Assembly (NCBI GenBank): GCA_011390345.1 | Contig: JAABSP010000043.1 | Span: forward strand, 1 to 48,884 | DNA length: 48,884 bases | Reading direction: 5' to 3' | Source: Desulfobacteraceae bacterium | GTDB taxonomy: Bacteria; Desulfobacterota; Desulfobacteria; Desulfobacterales; JAABSP01 | In this document: piece after piece, positions 8,092-15,997 of the stretch | Numbering within the stretch: the first letter of the stretch is position 1 | Layout: each line of letters starts with the position of its first letter | Notes under the pieces: model-generated | Told to the model about the DNA's origin: nothing | Seen by the model: only the letters and a program-made list of their open reading frames with translations | Databases searched by the model: none | Made by a program: the position numbers and the translations under genes

Positions 8092-9219
8092 ATGGAAAAT
8101 ATGTTCATGGATTTCATTTCCAATACCGGTTTTGCCATGGCCGACTACCGCCATATCATCATGATCATTATCGGGATCACCTTTATCTATCTGGGGATCG
8201 CAAAGCATTACGAGCCGTTGCTGCTGATCCCCATCGGGTTCGGCATCCTGATGGGCAACATCCCGGTCTTCAAGGGGCTGGGGCTTGGGATCTACGAGGA
8301 TAACAGCGTTCTCCACTACCTCTATTTCGGCGTCACCTCGGGTGTCTATCCGCCGCTGATCTTTCTTGGGATCGGAGCGATGACCGATTTTTCGACCATG
8401 CTGGCCAGGCCCCTGCTGATGCTGCTGGGCGCGGCCGCGCAGATGGGGATCTTTCTGACCTTTCTCGGCGCGCTCGCGTTGGGGTTTGCCCCCAATGAGG
8501 CGGCCGCGATCGGTATCATCGGCGGCGCGGACGGGCCCACCGCGATCTTTCTGACCGCGAAGCTCGCGCCCATGCTCATCGGGCCTATCGCAGTGGCGGC
8601 CTACTCCTACATGGCGCTGGTTCCGGTGATTCAGCCGCCCATCATGCGGCTGCTCACTTCCCGGCAGGAGCGGCTCATCCGGATGGAGGAGCCGAGAGAG
8701 GTCTCCAAGCTGGAGAAGATCATCTTCCCGATTATCGGCTTTCTGCTCTGCTGCTTTCTGGCGCCTGCGGCCCTTCCGCTTCTGGGAATGCTCTTTTTCG
8801 GGAATCTGCTTAAGGAGTGTGTGGTTGCGGAACGGCTGGCGCAGGCCGCGCGGACCTCAATTATCGACTCGGTAACGATTCTTCTGGGGCTGACGGTCGG
8901 CGCCAGCACACAGGCCGATGTCTTTCTGACGCCGCAGTCGGTGGGAATCTTCGTTCTCGGTGCGGCCTCCTTCTGTGTGGCAACGGCTTCAGGGTTGCTC
9001 TTTGCCAAGATCATGAACATGTTTTTGAAGGTCAAGATCAATCCGCTGCTGGGTGCGGCCGGGGTTTCGGCTGTGCCGGATTCCGCGCGGGTGGTCCAGA
9101 TGGTGGGGCAGGAGGAAGATCCCACGAACTTTTTGCTGATGCACGCGATGGCGCCCAATATCTCCGGGGTTATCGGCTCTGCCATCGGCGCGGGGGTGCT
9201 CTGGAGCTTTATGAGCTGA
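8092..9219 (+). CDS. oadB: Na+-translocating decarboxylase beta subunit
   Basis: A 375-residue integral membrane protein of the OadB/GcdB/MmdB family. This subunit decarboxylates carboxybiotin and couples it to Na+ export. Many membrane helices are visible along with the family's key motif GGADGPTAIF (Asp essential for Na+ and carboxybiotin handling) and the C-terminal GAAGVSAVP...ARVVQ region with NFLLMHAMAPN. Usual length is about 375-430, so it is complete. An AAGGAG site precedes the ATG. The carboxyltransferase (alpha) and biotin-carrier subunits are absent from the window, so substrate (oxaloacetate, methylmalonyl-CoA, glutaconyl-CoA) cannot be decided. A terminator hairpin follows about 110 bases downstream. 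Confidence 0.92.
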   Translation: MENMFMDFISNTGFAMADYRHIIMIIIGITFIYLGIAKHYEPLLLIPIGFGILMGNIPVFKGLGLGIYEDNSVLHYLYFGVTSGVYPPLIFLGIGAMTDFSTMLARPLLMLLGAAAQMGIFLTFLGALALGFAPNEAAAIGIIGGADGPTAIFLTAKLAPMLIGPIAVAAYSYMALVPVIQPPIMRLLTSRQERLIRMEEPREVSKLEKIIFPIIGFLLCCFLAPAALPLLGMLFFGNLLKECVVAERLAQAARTSIIDSVTILLGLTVGASTQADVFLTPQSVGIFVLGAASFCVATASGLLFAKIMNMFLKVKINPLLGAAGVSAVPDSARVVQMVGQEEDPTNFLLMHAMAPNISGVIGSAIGAGVLWSFMS

Positions 9220-9234
9220 GTGGGAGGGGTGTAA

Positions 9235-9267
9235 GGGACCAAAAGGACGAAAAGGACATAAGGGACG
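9235..9267 (+). repeat. GGAC micro-repeat cluster
   Basis: Four GGAC tetramers spaced by short A-rich spacers (GGACC-AAAA-GGAC-GAAAA-GGAC-ATAAG-GGAC) just after oadB. The same arrangement, longer, recurs at 43041-43120 between obgE and proB, so this looks like a dispersed genomic repeat family. Confidence 0.65.
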
Positions 9268-9332
9268 GTGACTCCTTTTGATCGGAGGAGGCCTGCCTCT
9301 GGTCCTGAAAAATGTCTTTGCGAAGGAATGTA

Positions 9333-9380
9333 AAAAACCGGGAGCAGCTTTTTTTCAAAAAGGGGTTGCTTCCGGTTTTT
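9333..9380. terminator. bidirectional intrinsic terminator
   Basis: Arms 9333-9348 and 9365-9380 pair over 16 positions (14 Watson-Crick, two G-U) with a 16-base loop. The stem begins in A5 and ends in T5, so both transcripts see a stem followed by a U-run. It sits between the convergent oadB gene and the coiled-coil gene and should terminate both. Confidence 0.8.
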
Positions 9381-9430
9381 GTCATTCAAAGGGGGCTGCT
9401 TTTCGTTCTGGTATAAGTCCTTCTTCGGAA

Positions 9431-12421
9431 TCAACCTTTGGCCGGTTTCTTCCGCTTCTGAAAATAGGCTTCGATCCGGGCGATCCGTTTTTCCAGATCC
9501 GGTACCAGATTCGATACCAGATCCGATATTTGGGGGTCGGGTTCTTCGGGCTCGCTGGGGGCTTCCAGAATCTCCATCGCTTTTTCCAGCCGGCTTTCCA
9601 GGGTCGAAAGCTTTGCGGTCTGCTCCTTTTGAGCTTCGATCCGGGTCTTCTGGATCTCTTGGAGCTTGTTGACATGCTTTACGATCCGGTTTACGAATGT
9701 CTTCATTTCGGTTATCCGGGCGTCATTGGCCGCAAGGGATGGTTCGAGCCGTTTCCGGACCAGTTCGTTTCTTGATTTTTCGATCATATCCCCTGCCGTA
9801 TCCTGAACCATTTTCTGGATGGGGCCTTCGATCTTCTCCTGAATCAGGCTTTCCATCCGCTCTGAGGAACCGGCTTCCCGCTGTTCAATCTGATGTTCAA
9901 TCTGCTGCTCGAACTGTTCGATCCGGTTTCGGGCCTGTGCCATCCTCTCGTCGATTTCCCCGAGCCGGTTTTGTGCGGTTCCGAGTTCGGCCGATAGACT
10001 GCCGATCTTCTCCTCCAGCTCACTTTTTACCGCGTCTCCTGCGCCCTGTGCCTGTTTTGCGGCGTGCGCCACCACCTTTTTGACCTGGTTCGACAGCGCG
10101 GTCATCCTCTCGTTCAGTCGGCCGTTCAGGGCCGCGTCCGAATCTTGGAGCCTTTTCTCCCAATCATCAGCCTGTTCGACCATCCGCTTTTCCAGCGGTG
10201 CAATCCTCTTTTCAATGGAACCATCCAGCTCCGACAGCCGGTTGTCGATCTTTTCGGCCAGCAGGCCGCCCAGGGTGTCCATCTCCGCTTCTTTCGATTT
10301 CAGATCCTCAGAAAGGGAGTGGATGGCCTTCTTCTCCGATTCGAAGCCCTCCATCACCTCGGTTCGGGTGCTGTCAAGAAACTGCCGGGCCTCCTCTTCA
10401 AAGGCTTCCATCCGCCGGTACTCGTCGGCCAGTTCCCGGTTGAGGGTTTCGATATCCTCCTTTTCCGATGAGAGGGAGGAGAGAAGCCCGTCGATTCGGA
10501 TCTTCTCCGCATCGAAGCGGGAGAAGATCCGCTCCTTCATCTCCTCCTCGACGGTCCTGATCCGGCCTTCGATGTTTTCTTTTTCTTCGGAAAACCGTTC
10601 GGAAATCTCCTTCCGGGTCTTCTCCTCAAATCGATGCTGCTGCTCTGAGATTGCTTCGTCTCTCCGGTCGATAGCGTCTGCAACGCTGTTTCTGAAGAGC
10701 AGGAGGTTGGACCGCAGATGGTCCAGCTCCATCTTTGAATCGGAAAAGAGAGCGCTCTGGCTGGCGACCATATCTTCGCTTTTACGCTCGATCTCTTCGG
10801 CAATGCTGTTTTTGAAGATCCGGAGATTGGATTCCAGATGATCCATTTGGGTTTTCGAATCGGAAATCAGGTCTGAAAACCGTTCGATTTCCTTTCCGAT
10901 TCGGCCTTCTGCCGATGCCGCGGCCTCATCGGCCCTTTTTCGATTCTCTTGCAGGAAGGCTTCAAAGCCTTTGATCTCGGTTTCGATATGATCCCGCAGG
11001 GCTTGAACATCCGCTCCCCTGGTTTCAAGCCTTTTCAGGGTCTCTTGGATACCCCCTTTCTGCTGCTCGAATCGGGTTTCGATATCCGCATCTTTTTCGG
11101 AGAACCGCGATTCAAGCTGCTCCTTCTCGGCTGAAAAACGGGCTTCGTATTCCTGAAACCGCTCCGCCAGCTCGCGGTCAATCCGTCGGCGCTCTTCTGC
11201 AAACCGATCGGAGAACCCCTGCCGGGTCTCATCCCGGAATTGGCCTTCCTCCTTTCGGATCTCTTCGATCTCCCGGGCAAATGTTTCGGAAGTGTTTGTC
11301 CGGAACAATTTCAGCTCCTCCGTAAGACGATTCAGCTCCGTTTTCGACGCCTCCCGAAGCTTTTCGACCGCTTCGGCCTTCTCCTCTCCCAACCGGCGCA
11401 GGGCTTCGATACGGGATTCGCCCTCCTGAAACCGCTTTTCCAGCCCATCGGCCTCTGCTGCAAAACGATCTGAAAACTCCTTTTGTACTCGGCTTTCGAA
11501 GTCGGCCTGTTTGCCTTGAATTCCGTTCGAAGTCTCGTCGATCCTGCGATCCATGTCGGCTGCAACGCTGTTTTTGAAAAGGGAAAGCCCCTCTTCGAGC
11601 TGCCCGAATGCGGTTTTTTGCTCTTCAAAGAGTCCTTTGAAGCGTTTTCGATCCTCCGCCAGATCGTTTTGCAGGGCCCGAGCCTGTTCCGCTTCGGCCC
11701 GCATCCGCTTCAGCTCGACTTCGATCCTTTCGGTCTGCTCTTTCAATCCGTCATCAATGGCCTGAACCTTCTCCTCGAAAAGGGCCTCGATATATTCGGC
11801 CTCCTCGAAGAATTGTTGGGAAAGGTTCTCCCGGAGCCTCTTCTCTTCTTCGGATTGACGGCTTGTCAGGGCATCGACCGTCTCCTGCCGCGCATCATTG
11901 AAACCGCGGATCGCCGCATCGGTTTTCGATTCGATCTCGGATCGGATCTGCTGTGTCAGGTTCTCGGCAGACTCGTTTTGTAACCGCTCGATCTCCCTTC
12001 TCAGGCGGGAGAACTCCTCGTCCGTGCCCTCCATGAAGGCATTCAGCCGGGCGATCTCCTCCTCGATAAGATACCGTTCCTCCTCAAGATCCCGGTTCTC
12101 TCTCCGGAGCCGCTCCAAGATCTGCGAGATATCGGTCTGCCGGTCGGTAAATTCCGTCAGCAGCCGGTTCAGCTCGCCGGCAGAGCGGTCCCGGGTCTCA
12201 TCCAGTCGCCTGAGCCCTTGGGTGTAGATCGATTCCATCTCCTTGTTCCGGTCCAAAGAATCGCTCAGTTGAACTTCATGCTCTTCGATCCGCCGGTGTG
12301 TTTCCTGTACTTTTTCTCTCACCTGGCGGATCAGTTCCACCGTGTCGAAGAGTTCCTCGATCTTTTGACAGGACTGGGAGATCTTTTCCAATGCAGCATC
12401 AGGAGACGATATCCGGCTCAA
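9431..12421 (-). CDS. giant coiled-coil protein, operon partner of the RecQ-like protein
   Basis: A protein of about 996 residues that is almost entirely charged alpha-helical heptads (Glu/Arg/Lys/Leu/Ile) with few prolines or glycines, so a long rod is expected. No membrane segment, signal peptide, ATPase motif or enzymatic motif is visible. The short proline-containing tail (EAPSEPEEPDP) precedes a last helix ending PAKG. Internal repeats include a 40-residue tandem pair and a dispersed S-D/E-R-F-x-x-E motif (SDRFAAE, SDRFAEE, SERFSEE). The TTG at 12421 was chosen as start because it overlaps the upstream stop (TTGA) and GGAGG lies 10 bases before it. A longer frame from 12568 would overlap the upstream gene by 150 bases. 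Function unknown. Translational coupling to the RecQ-like gene suggests a joint role. Confidence 0.75.
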   Translation of the reverse strand: MSRISSPDAALEKISQSCQKIEELFDTVELIRQVREKVQETHRRIEEHEVQLSDSLDRNKEMESIYTQGLRRLDETRDRSAGELNRLLTEFTDRQTDISQILERLRRENRDLEEERYLIEEEIARLNAFMEGTDEEFSRLRREIERLQNESAENLTQQIRSEIESKTDAAIRGFNDARQETVDALTSRQSEEEKRLRENLSQQFFEEAEYIEALFEEKVQAIDDGLKEQTERIEVELKRMRAEAEQARALQNDLAEDRKRFKGLFEEQKTAFGQLEEGLSLFKNSVAADMDRRIDETSNGIQGKQADFESRVQKEFSDRFAAEADGLEKRFQEGESRIEALRRLGEEKAEAVEKLREASKTELNRLTEELKLFRTNTSETFAREIEEIRKEEGQFRDETRQGFSDRFAEERRRIDRELAERFQEYEARFSAEKEQLESRFSEKDADIETRFEQQKGGIQETLKRLETRGADVQALRDHIETEIKGFEAFLQENRKRADEAAASAEGRIGKEIERFSDLISDSKTQMDHLESNLRIFKNSIAEEIERKSEDMVASQSALFSDSKMELDHLRSNLLLFRNSVADAIDRRDEAISEQQHRFEEKTRKEISERFSEEKENIEGRIRTVEEEMKERIFSRFDAEKIRIDGLLSSLSSEKEDIETLNRELADEYRRMEAFEEEARQFLDSTRTEVMEGFESEKKAIHSLSEDLKSKEAEMDTLGGLLAEKIDNRLSELDGSIEKRIAPLEKRMVEQADDWEKRLQDSDAALNGRLNERMTALSNQVKKVVAHAAKQAQGAGDAVKSELEEKIGSLSAELGTAQNRLGEIDERMAQARNRIEQFEQQIEHQIEQREAGSSERMESLIQEKIEGPIQKMVQDTAGDMIEKSRNELVRKRLEPSLAANDARITEMKTFVNRIVKHVNKLQEIQKTRIEAQKEQTAKLSTLESRLEKAMEILEAPSEPEEPDPQISDLVSNLVPDLEKRIARIEAYFQKRKKPAKG
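10625..10864 (-). repeat. 40-codon tandem duplication within the coiled-coil gene
   Basis: Two consecutive 40-codon units encode closely related segments: SDSKTQMDHLESNLRIFKNS and then SDSKMELDHLRSNLLLFRNS, each continuing A-(E/D)-x-I-(E/D)-R. More diverged copies of the L-x-x-L-x-LF-(K/R)-NS element occur earlier in the protein (about residues 275 and 366). Growth of the rod by unit duplication is the simple reading. Confidence 0.75.
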
Positions 12422-14961
12422 TGGGACAGTTCCTCCAAGGCTTTGTGTAAACGGTTTCGGATCGGTTTGAAGTCGATCTCTGCCAGTTGATCGGCAAAGC
12501 AGCGGACATGCAGCCATTCCAGACGGGAGGGCTCCAGATTGAGTTCTGCTCCGGCCTGACAGAGCCACTCCTCTCCCTTTGGCGATGCCGCGGGGCCGTA
12601 CTCGTCGTCCAGGATGTCGAAGAGGGCAGGCTTTGTTTCATCATCTGCCGCTTCATAGAATCGTTTCATGGCCGATATCTCCATCCGGCTCCGGTTTGCG
12701 GTCCGGATCAGATCGATTGCATGTTTTTTCGACTCTGGGGCCGGGGAGAGGGCGTGGGCCAGATAGAGCGCCCACAAATCTTCCGGGGCTTCGGCAAGAT
12801 ATTGGTACGGACTGCCCCTCTGATGGCCGGCAAGATCGGCGCATATCCGGTAATAGAGATTTTCCGGATCATCGGAGAAACTCTCCTTCAGCCTCTCTGC
12901 CGCGTCGAAATCAAATGATCCGGGAGAAGCTGCCGGCAACTCCCGAAGGATTTTTTCCTTTTCATCAGCGTTTGCGTCTTCAAGCGGTTCGGGCATCCTC
13001 TCTTCAAAGTGCAGATCCGGGCGGCAGAGATCGCACCTTCCGCACCGCCAGGCTTCATCTACTACCCGGAAGTGCTTTAGAAGGGTCGCAGTTCGACAGT
13101 CCTGTGCCCGGATGAAGTTCATCAGCGTTCCGAGCTTCCAGCGGGCAGTGGCCCTCAGACGTCGGCACAGTGGCTCGAAGATCACCGGCAGGCAATCGCA
13201 TAGGGTCTCTATGAGAAGGGTACATTGGGGGTAGCATTGGATCTGCCGGGATTCGATGGCCGTTCCCAGCGCGGTTTCGATTTTTTGGCCGTACTGCTCC
13301 CGAAGCCGCGCTATCTCGCCGAATCTTCCGGTCAGTCGTTCCCGGGGAAAGAAGGAATCGCCGATTCCTGTGGAATCGATGCTCTCTCTCAGGTATTTCC
13401 AGAGACTTCCCACAAGGGCGTTTCGATCCTGGGAGGGGCGGAATCCCTTGATTTCAAAACAAATTTCAGCTTCGATCTCCCGGGCCCGAAAGTTTTCCAG
13501 CAATCCCAGCCCCTGCAGATGGTAGAGGACGATTCCGGTTCTTTCGGCTTCTGATGCCGGGGAGGAGAATCGCGCGGGGGTATCCCCCCGCTCATGGGAT
13601 CTGAAGATCGCATCTGCTGCTGTAAGGGCAGCCGATGTCATCTCCACAGGGCCGGGAATGGTTCGGTCGATCTGCAGATGCATTTTTCCGTAGTCGCACA
13701 GTTCGGCTTTTCCGTAGAGGCAGCCGGATTCGACGCAGGGGGGGATCTCAGCGCCCTGGTTCTCCAAATCCTTCCGGCATCCCTCGGCCGGAAGATCGGC
13801 CACCTGAACGCAATGGGCTTCCTCGCCTGCGGTTACGGCCCAAAGGGTTCTGCGGGCCCATCTCTCCAGATCGCCCCAGAGGGAGGTGTGAAGTGCAAAA
13901 CGGGCTTTTCCGCCATCATCTCCGCTATCGGCCGCAGCATATTTGGGGTCGTAGTTGGTCCGAAACATCAGCTCCGGCATCCGATTTCCCCCCTTACCTT
14001 TGTCACCTTCAAAAGGGCGGTCAAACGCGTTTATGCTGCCGGACTCAACCCGAAGCGGGTAGGGATATCGAGGAAAGAAGATCGGCGCTTTCAATGGCCC
14101 TGCCCGGTCCATCCCCTGTCCGGTCTTCCCGTGAATGTCGCTGTAGATCAGCCGGAAAGATTTCTCTTGGGCCTCCAGTACGGTTCCCCAGCCGTTGTCG
14201 TTATATGCGCCGTCCGCATGGTCGGCCCCCACGGCTTTAGGGATCTCCTCCCAGATCAGGCCTTCGAACGCGTTCTCCTTTTCCTGCAGGCCATCCTTTC
14301 TGACCACCCCGAAACTGAGGCTCTCCGGCAGCCGAATCGGGGAGGATATCTCCTCGGGCCCTTGCAGATCGAGCCGATCGGAAATATCTTTCAGGACGAG
14401 CCGGTCCCGGGTGCGGGTCAGCCCCACAAATACAAGCTTCCGGTGCTTTCGGCGGATCTCTTCCAAAACCGGCAGGGCAGCCGCATCAATGGCCGAAAAC
14501 GCACTCCCCCACGGAGAGAGGCGTTCAATATGATCCGCGATCACCATTCCCGGGCCGAGCTTTTCCAGAATGGGCAGAACCGTCTCTTTCCGGTTTTCAA
14601 GGGCCAGGGACTTGAAGGAGAGAAAGGAGATTTTCAAAGAGCCGCTCCGGATACGGGCCAGAAAGGTTGTCTGTTCGATGATCTTCAAGGCTGCGTTTTC
14701 GACTCTGGTCCACTGACATCGGTCTGTGATGATAATGATTTCTTTGGAGATGGCGCCTGCCGGCAGGATCAAAGAGAGCTTTTCCCGGCTCTCCATCCGG
14801 ACCAGCAGTCGCCCGCCCTTTGGAACTCTCAGGGGATGAGGATGTGCAGGGGATGGTTTTACCGTAATGAAATGGTGGGAAAATGTCTGGGACACCGGCT
14901 GTATGGAAAGCCGTTCGAGCCATTGTTCATCCGGTGGGATGCGTCTTATCTCCAGCAGCAA
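12418..14961 (-). CDS. RecQ-family pseudohelicase with zinc-binding domain
   Basis: An 847-residue protein whose layout follows RecQ through both RecA-like domains and the zinc subdomain, with catalytic residues lost. Compared with E. coli RecQ from memory: the Walker A region reads LILPAGAISKE (no GKS/T). The DEAH...QWG stretch is IADHIERLSPWG (141-152), with DEAH replaced. The ALTAT motif is GLTRTRD (180-186). The motif V/VI region is ARFALHTSLWGDLERWARR (about 353-371), with GRAGRDG gone. The zinc subdomain is retained: KLGTLMNFIRAQDCRTATLL then C640-GR-C643-DL-C646, with C622 as fourth ligand. A second cysteine group lies at 395-422. About 200 unassigned residues follow. TTG start with AGGAG six bases upstream. 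ATP hydrolysis is not expected. The role may be structural or DNA-binding together with the coiled-coil protein. Confidence 0.7.
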   Translation of the reverse strand: MLLEIRRIPPDEQWLERLSIQPVSQTFSHHFITVKPSPAHPHPLRVPKGGRLLVRMESREKLSLILPAGAISKEIIIITDRCQWTRVENAALKIIEQTTFLARIRSGSLKISFLSFKSLALENRKETVLPILEKLGPGMVIADHIERLSPWGSAFSAIDAAALPVLEEIRRKHRKLVFVGLTRTRDRLVLKDISDRLDLQGPEEISSPIRLPESLSFGVVRKDGLQEKENAFEGLIWEEIPKAVGADHADGAYNDNGWGTVLEAQEKSFRLIYSDIHGKTGQGMDRAGPLKAPIFFPRYPYPLRVESGSINAFDRPFEGDKGKGGNRMPELMFRTNYDPKYAAADSGDDGGKARFALHTSLWGDLERWARRTLWAVTAGEEAHCVQVADLPAEGCRKDLENQGAEIPPCVESGCLYGKAELCDYGKMHLQIDRTIPGPVEMTSAALTAADAIFRSHERGDTPARFSSPASEAERTGIVLYHLQGLGLLENFRAREIEAEICFEIKGFRPSQDRNALVGSLWKYLRESIDSTGIGDSFFPRERLTGRFGEIARLREQYGQKIETALGTAIESRQIQCYPQCTLLIETLCDCLPVIFEPLCRRLRATARWKLGTLMNFIRAQDCRTATLLKHFRVVDEAWRCGRCDLCRPDLHFEERMPEPLEDANADEKEKILRELPAASPGSFDFDAAERLKESFSDDPENLYYRICADLAGHQRGSPYQYLAEAPEDLWALYLAHALSPAPESKKHAIDLIRTANRSRMEISAMKRFYEAADDETKPALFDILDDEYGPAASPKGEEWLCQAGAELNLEPSRLEWLHVRCFADQLAEIDFKPIRNRLHKALEELSH

Positions 14962-15058
14962 GGAAATCTCCTGTACAGGTCAACTGTTTTCGAATCCGAT
15001 CCTAAAGGGGTACTCCATTCCGGGGAGGAGATCAAGGGAATCTGTGACATTTTTTTGT

Positions 15059-15087
15059 TTTACAATTTTTCCGTGAAGGGTTATAAC
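15059..15087 (+). promoter_or_regulatory. sigma70-type promoter for the rubrerythrin-like gene
   Basis: TTTACA at 15059-15064 (5/6), a 17-base spacer and TATAAC at 15082-15087 (5/6), about 70 bases before the ATG. The same spacer must also carry the minus-strand promoter of the RecQ-like operon. A TATAAT on the minus strand at 15122-15117 is a possible -10 box, but no clear -35 box accompanies it. Confidence 0.6.
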
Positions 15088-15158
15088 CGGTAAAGTATGC
15101 AAAATAATGGTAAAATATTATAGCCTTTAATAAATGCAAAAGAAAGGATGGAATAGAG

Positions 15159-15635
15159 ATGGCTTATGAATTCAACGCGGATGAGATCTTTGAGATGGCA
15201 AAGCAGATCGAGCGGAACGGCTCCAAGTTCTACCGGGATGCGGCCGCAGGCATCGGAAATGCCGAAGAGGAGAAGATGCTTTTAGAGCTTGCGGAGATGG
15301 AGGATGACCACGAAAAGCGGTTTGCAAAGATGCAGTCCGATCTGACGCCCAAGGAGAAGGAGCAGAACGTCTTCGATCCCGAGGGAGACGCGATGCAGTA
15401 TTTAAAGGCTCTTGCCGATCACCGTGTCTTTTTCGAAAAGGAGATCGACACCTCCTCGATGAGGGATATCCTGAAGGCCGCAATCACAGCCGAAAAGGAC
15501 TCCATCGTCTTCTATCTGGGGATGAAGGATGTGGTTGCCGAATCCCTCGGCAAGGAGCGGATCGACGGGATCATCAAAGAGGAGATGAGCCATATCACCA
15601 CCCTGACCCGGAAGCTGGTGGCGCTAAAGCGGTAG
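15159..15635 (+). CDS. rubrerythrin/ferritin-like diiron protein
   Basis: A 158-residue cytoplasmic four-helix-bundle protein. Diiron ligand motifs are visible: E-x-NGSKFY in helix 1 (about residue 18), EMEDDHEKRF (E-x-x-H) in helix 2, EKDSIVFY in helix 3 and EEMSH in helix 4. The C-terminal rubredoxin domain of classical rubrerythrin (two CxxC pairs) is absent, so it belongs to the erythrin-like group. Likely role is peroxide detoxification or iron handling under oxidative stress. An AAAGGA ribosome site precedes the ATG. The gene is divergent from the RecQ-like operon. Confidence 0.88.
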   Translation: MAYEFNADEIFEMAKQIERNGSKFYRDAAAGIGNAEEEKMLLELAEMEDDHEKRFAKMQSDLTPKEKEQNVFDPEGDAMQYLKALADHRVFFEKEIDTSSMRDILKAAITAEKDSIVFYLGMKDVVAESLGKERIDGIIKEEMSHITTLTRKLVALKR

Positions 15636-15721
15636 CTGCGGAATTCTCACTTTAGCCGGGGGAGGGGTAATGCCCTCCATCCCGGTTTTACCGAAAACGG
15701 AATCGTGGAAGCTGATGGTAA

Positions 15722-15982
15722 ATGATCAATTTTAAACAGGAAGAATTGATTGGAAGGCTGATGGATGAGATCCGGGAGATATATCCGGAGGTGGAACTGA
15801 TCCGGGTGGGAGAAAGCCCTGAGAATCCGGCTACTCTTTGGATTGAAGTTACTGCTCCTGAAGATGATGATCGGCGGATTGAAATGCGGGAATTCGCGTC
15901 CGAAAAGGTTGCCGATATCCACCTGGACTATGGTTATCATATGCTAATGATGCCGGTGCGGCAGGTGGCAGAAGCCTCCTGA
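15722..15982 (+). CDS. small conserved-looking protein of unknown function
   Basis: An 86-residue acidic protein, family not recognised. The sequence alternates helix and strand (LIGRLMDEIREIYPEVELI, then ATLWIEVTAPED, then HLDYGYHMLMMPV), a ferredoxin-like or small alpha/beta pattern. It lies 86 bases after the rubrerythrin-like gene in the same direction, and codon use is like its neighbours. The ribosome site is weak (GGAAG about 13 bases upstream). It could be co-transcribed with the rubrerythrin-like gene. No function is proposed. Confidence 0.55.
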   Translation: MINFKQEELIGRLMDEIREIYPEVELIRVGESPENPATLWIEVTAPEDDDRRIEMREFASEKVADIHLDYGYHMLMMPVRQVAEAS

Positions 15983-15997
15983 TTCAAAGCCGTAATT

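Noticed and set aside
12422-12568. Longer N-terminus of the coiled-coil protein
   Set aside because: It overlaps the RecQ-like coding region, is not coiled-coil in character and would disrupt the TTGA coupling.
13594-15093. 499-codon plus-strand open frame opposite the RecQ-like gene
   Set aside because: No ribosome site or recognisable motif; the minus strand carries the RecQ-like sequence with its zinc ligands and an SD-preceded start.
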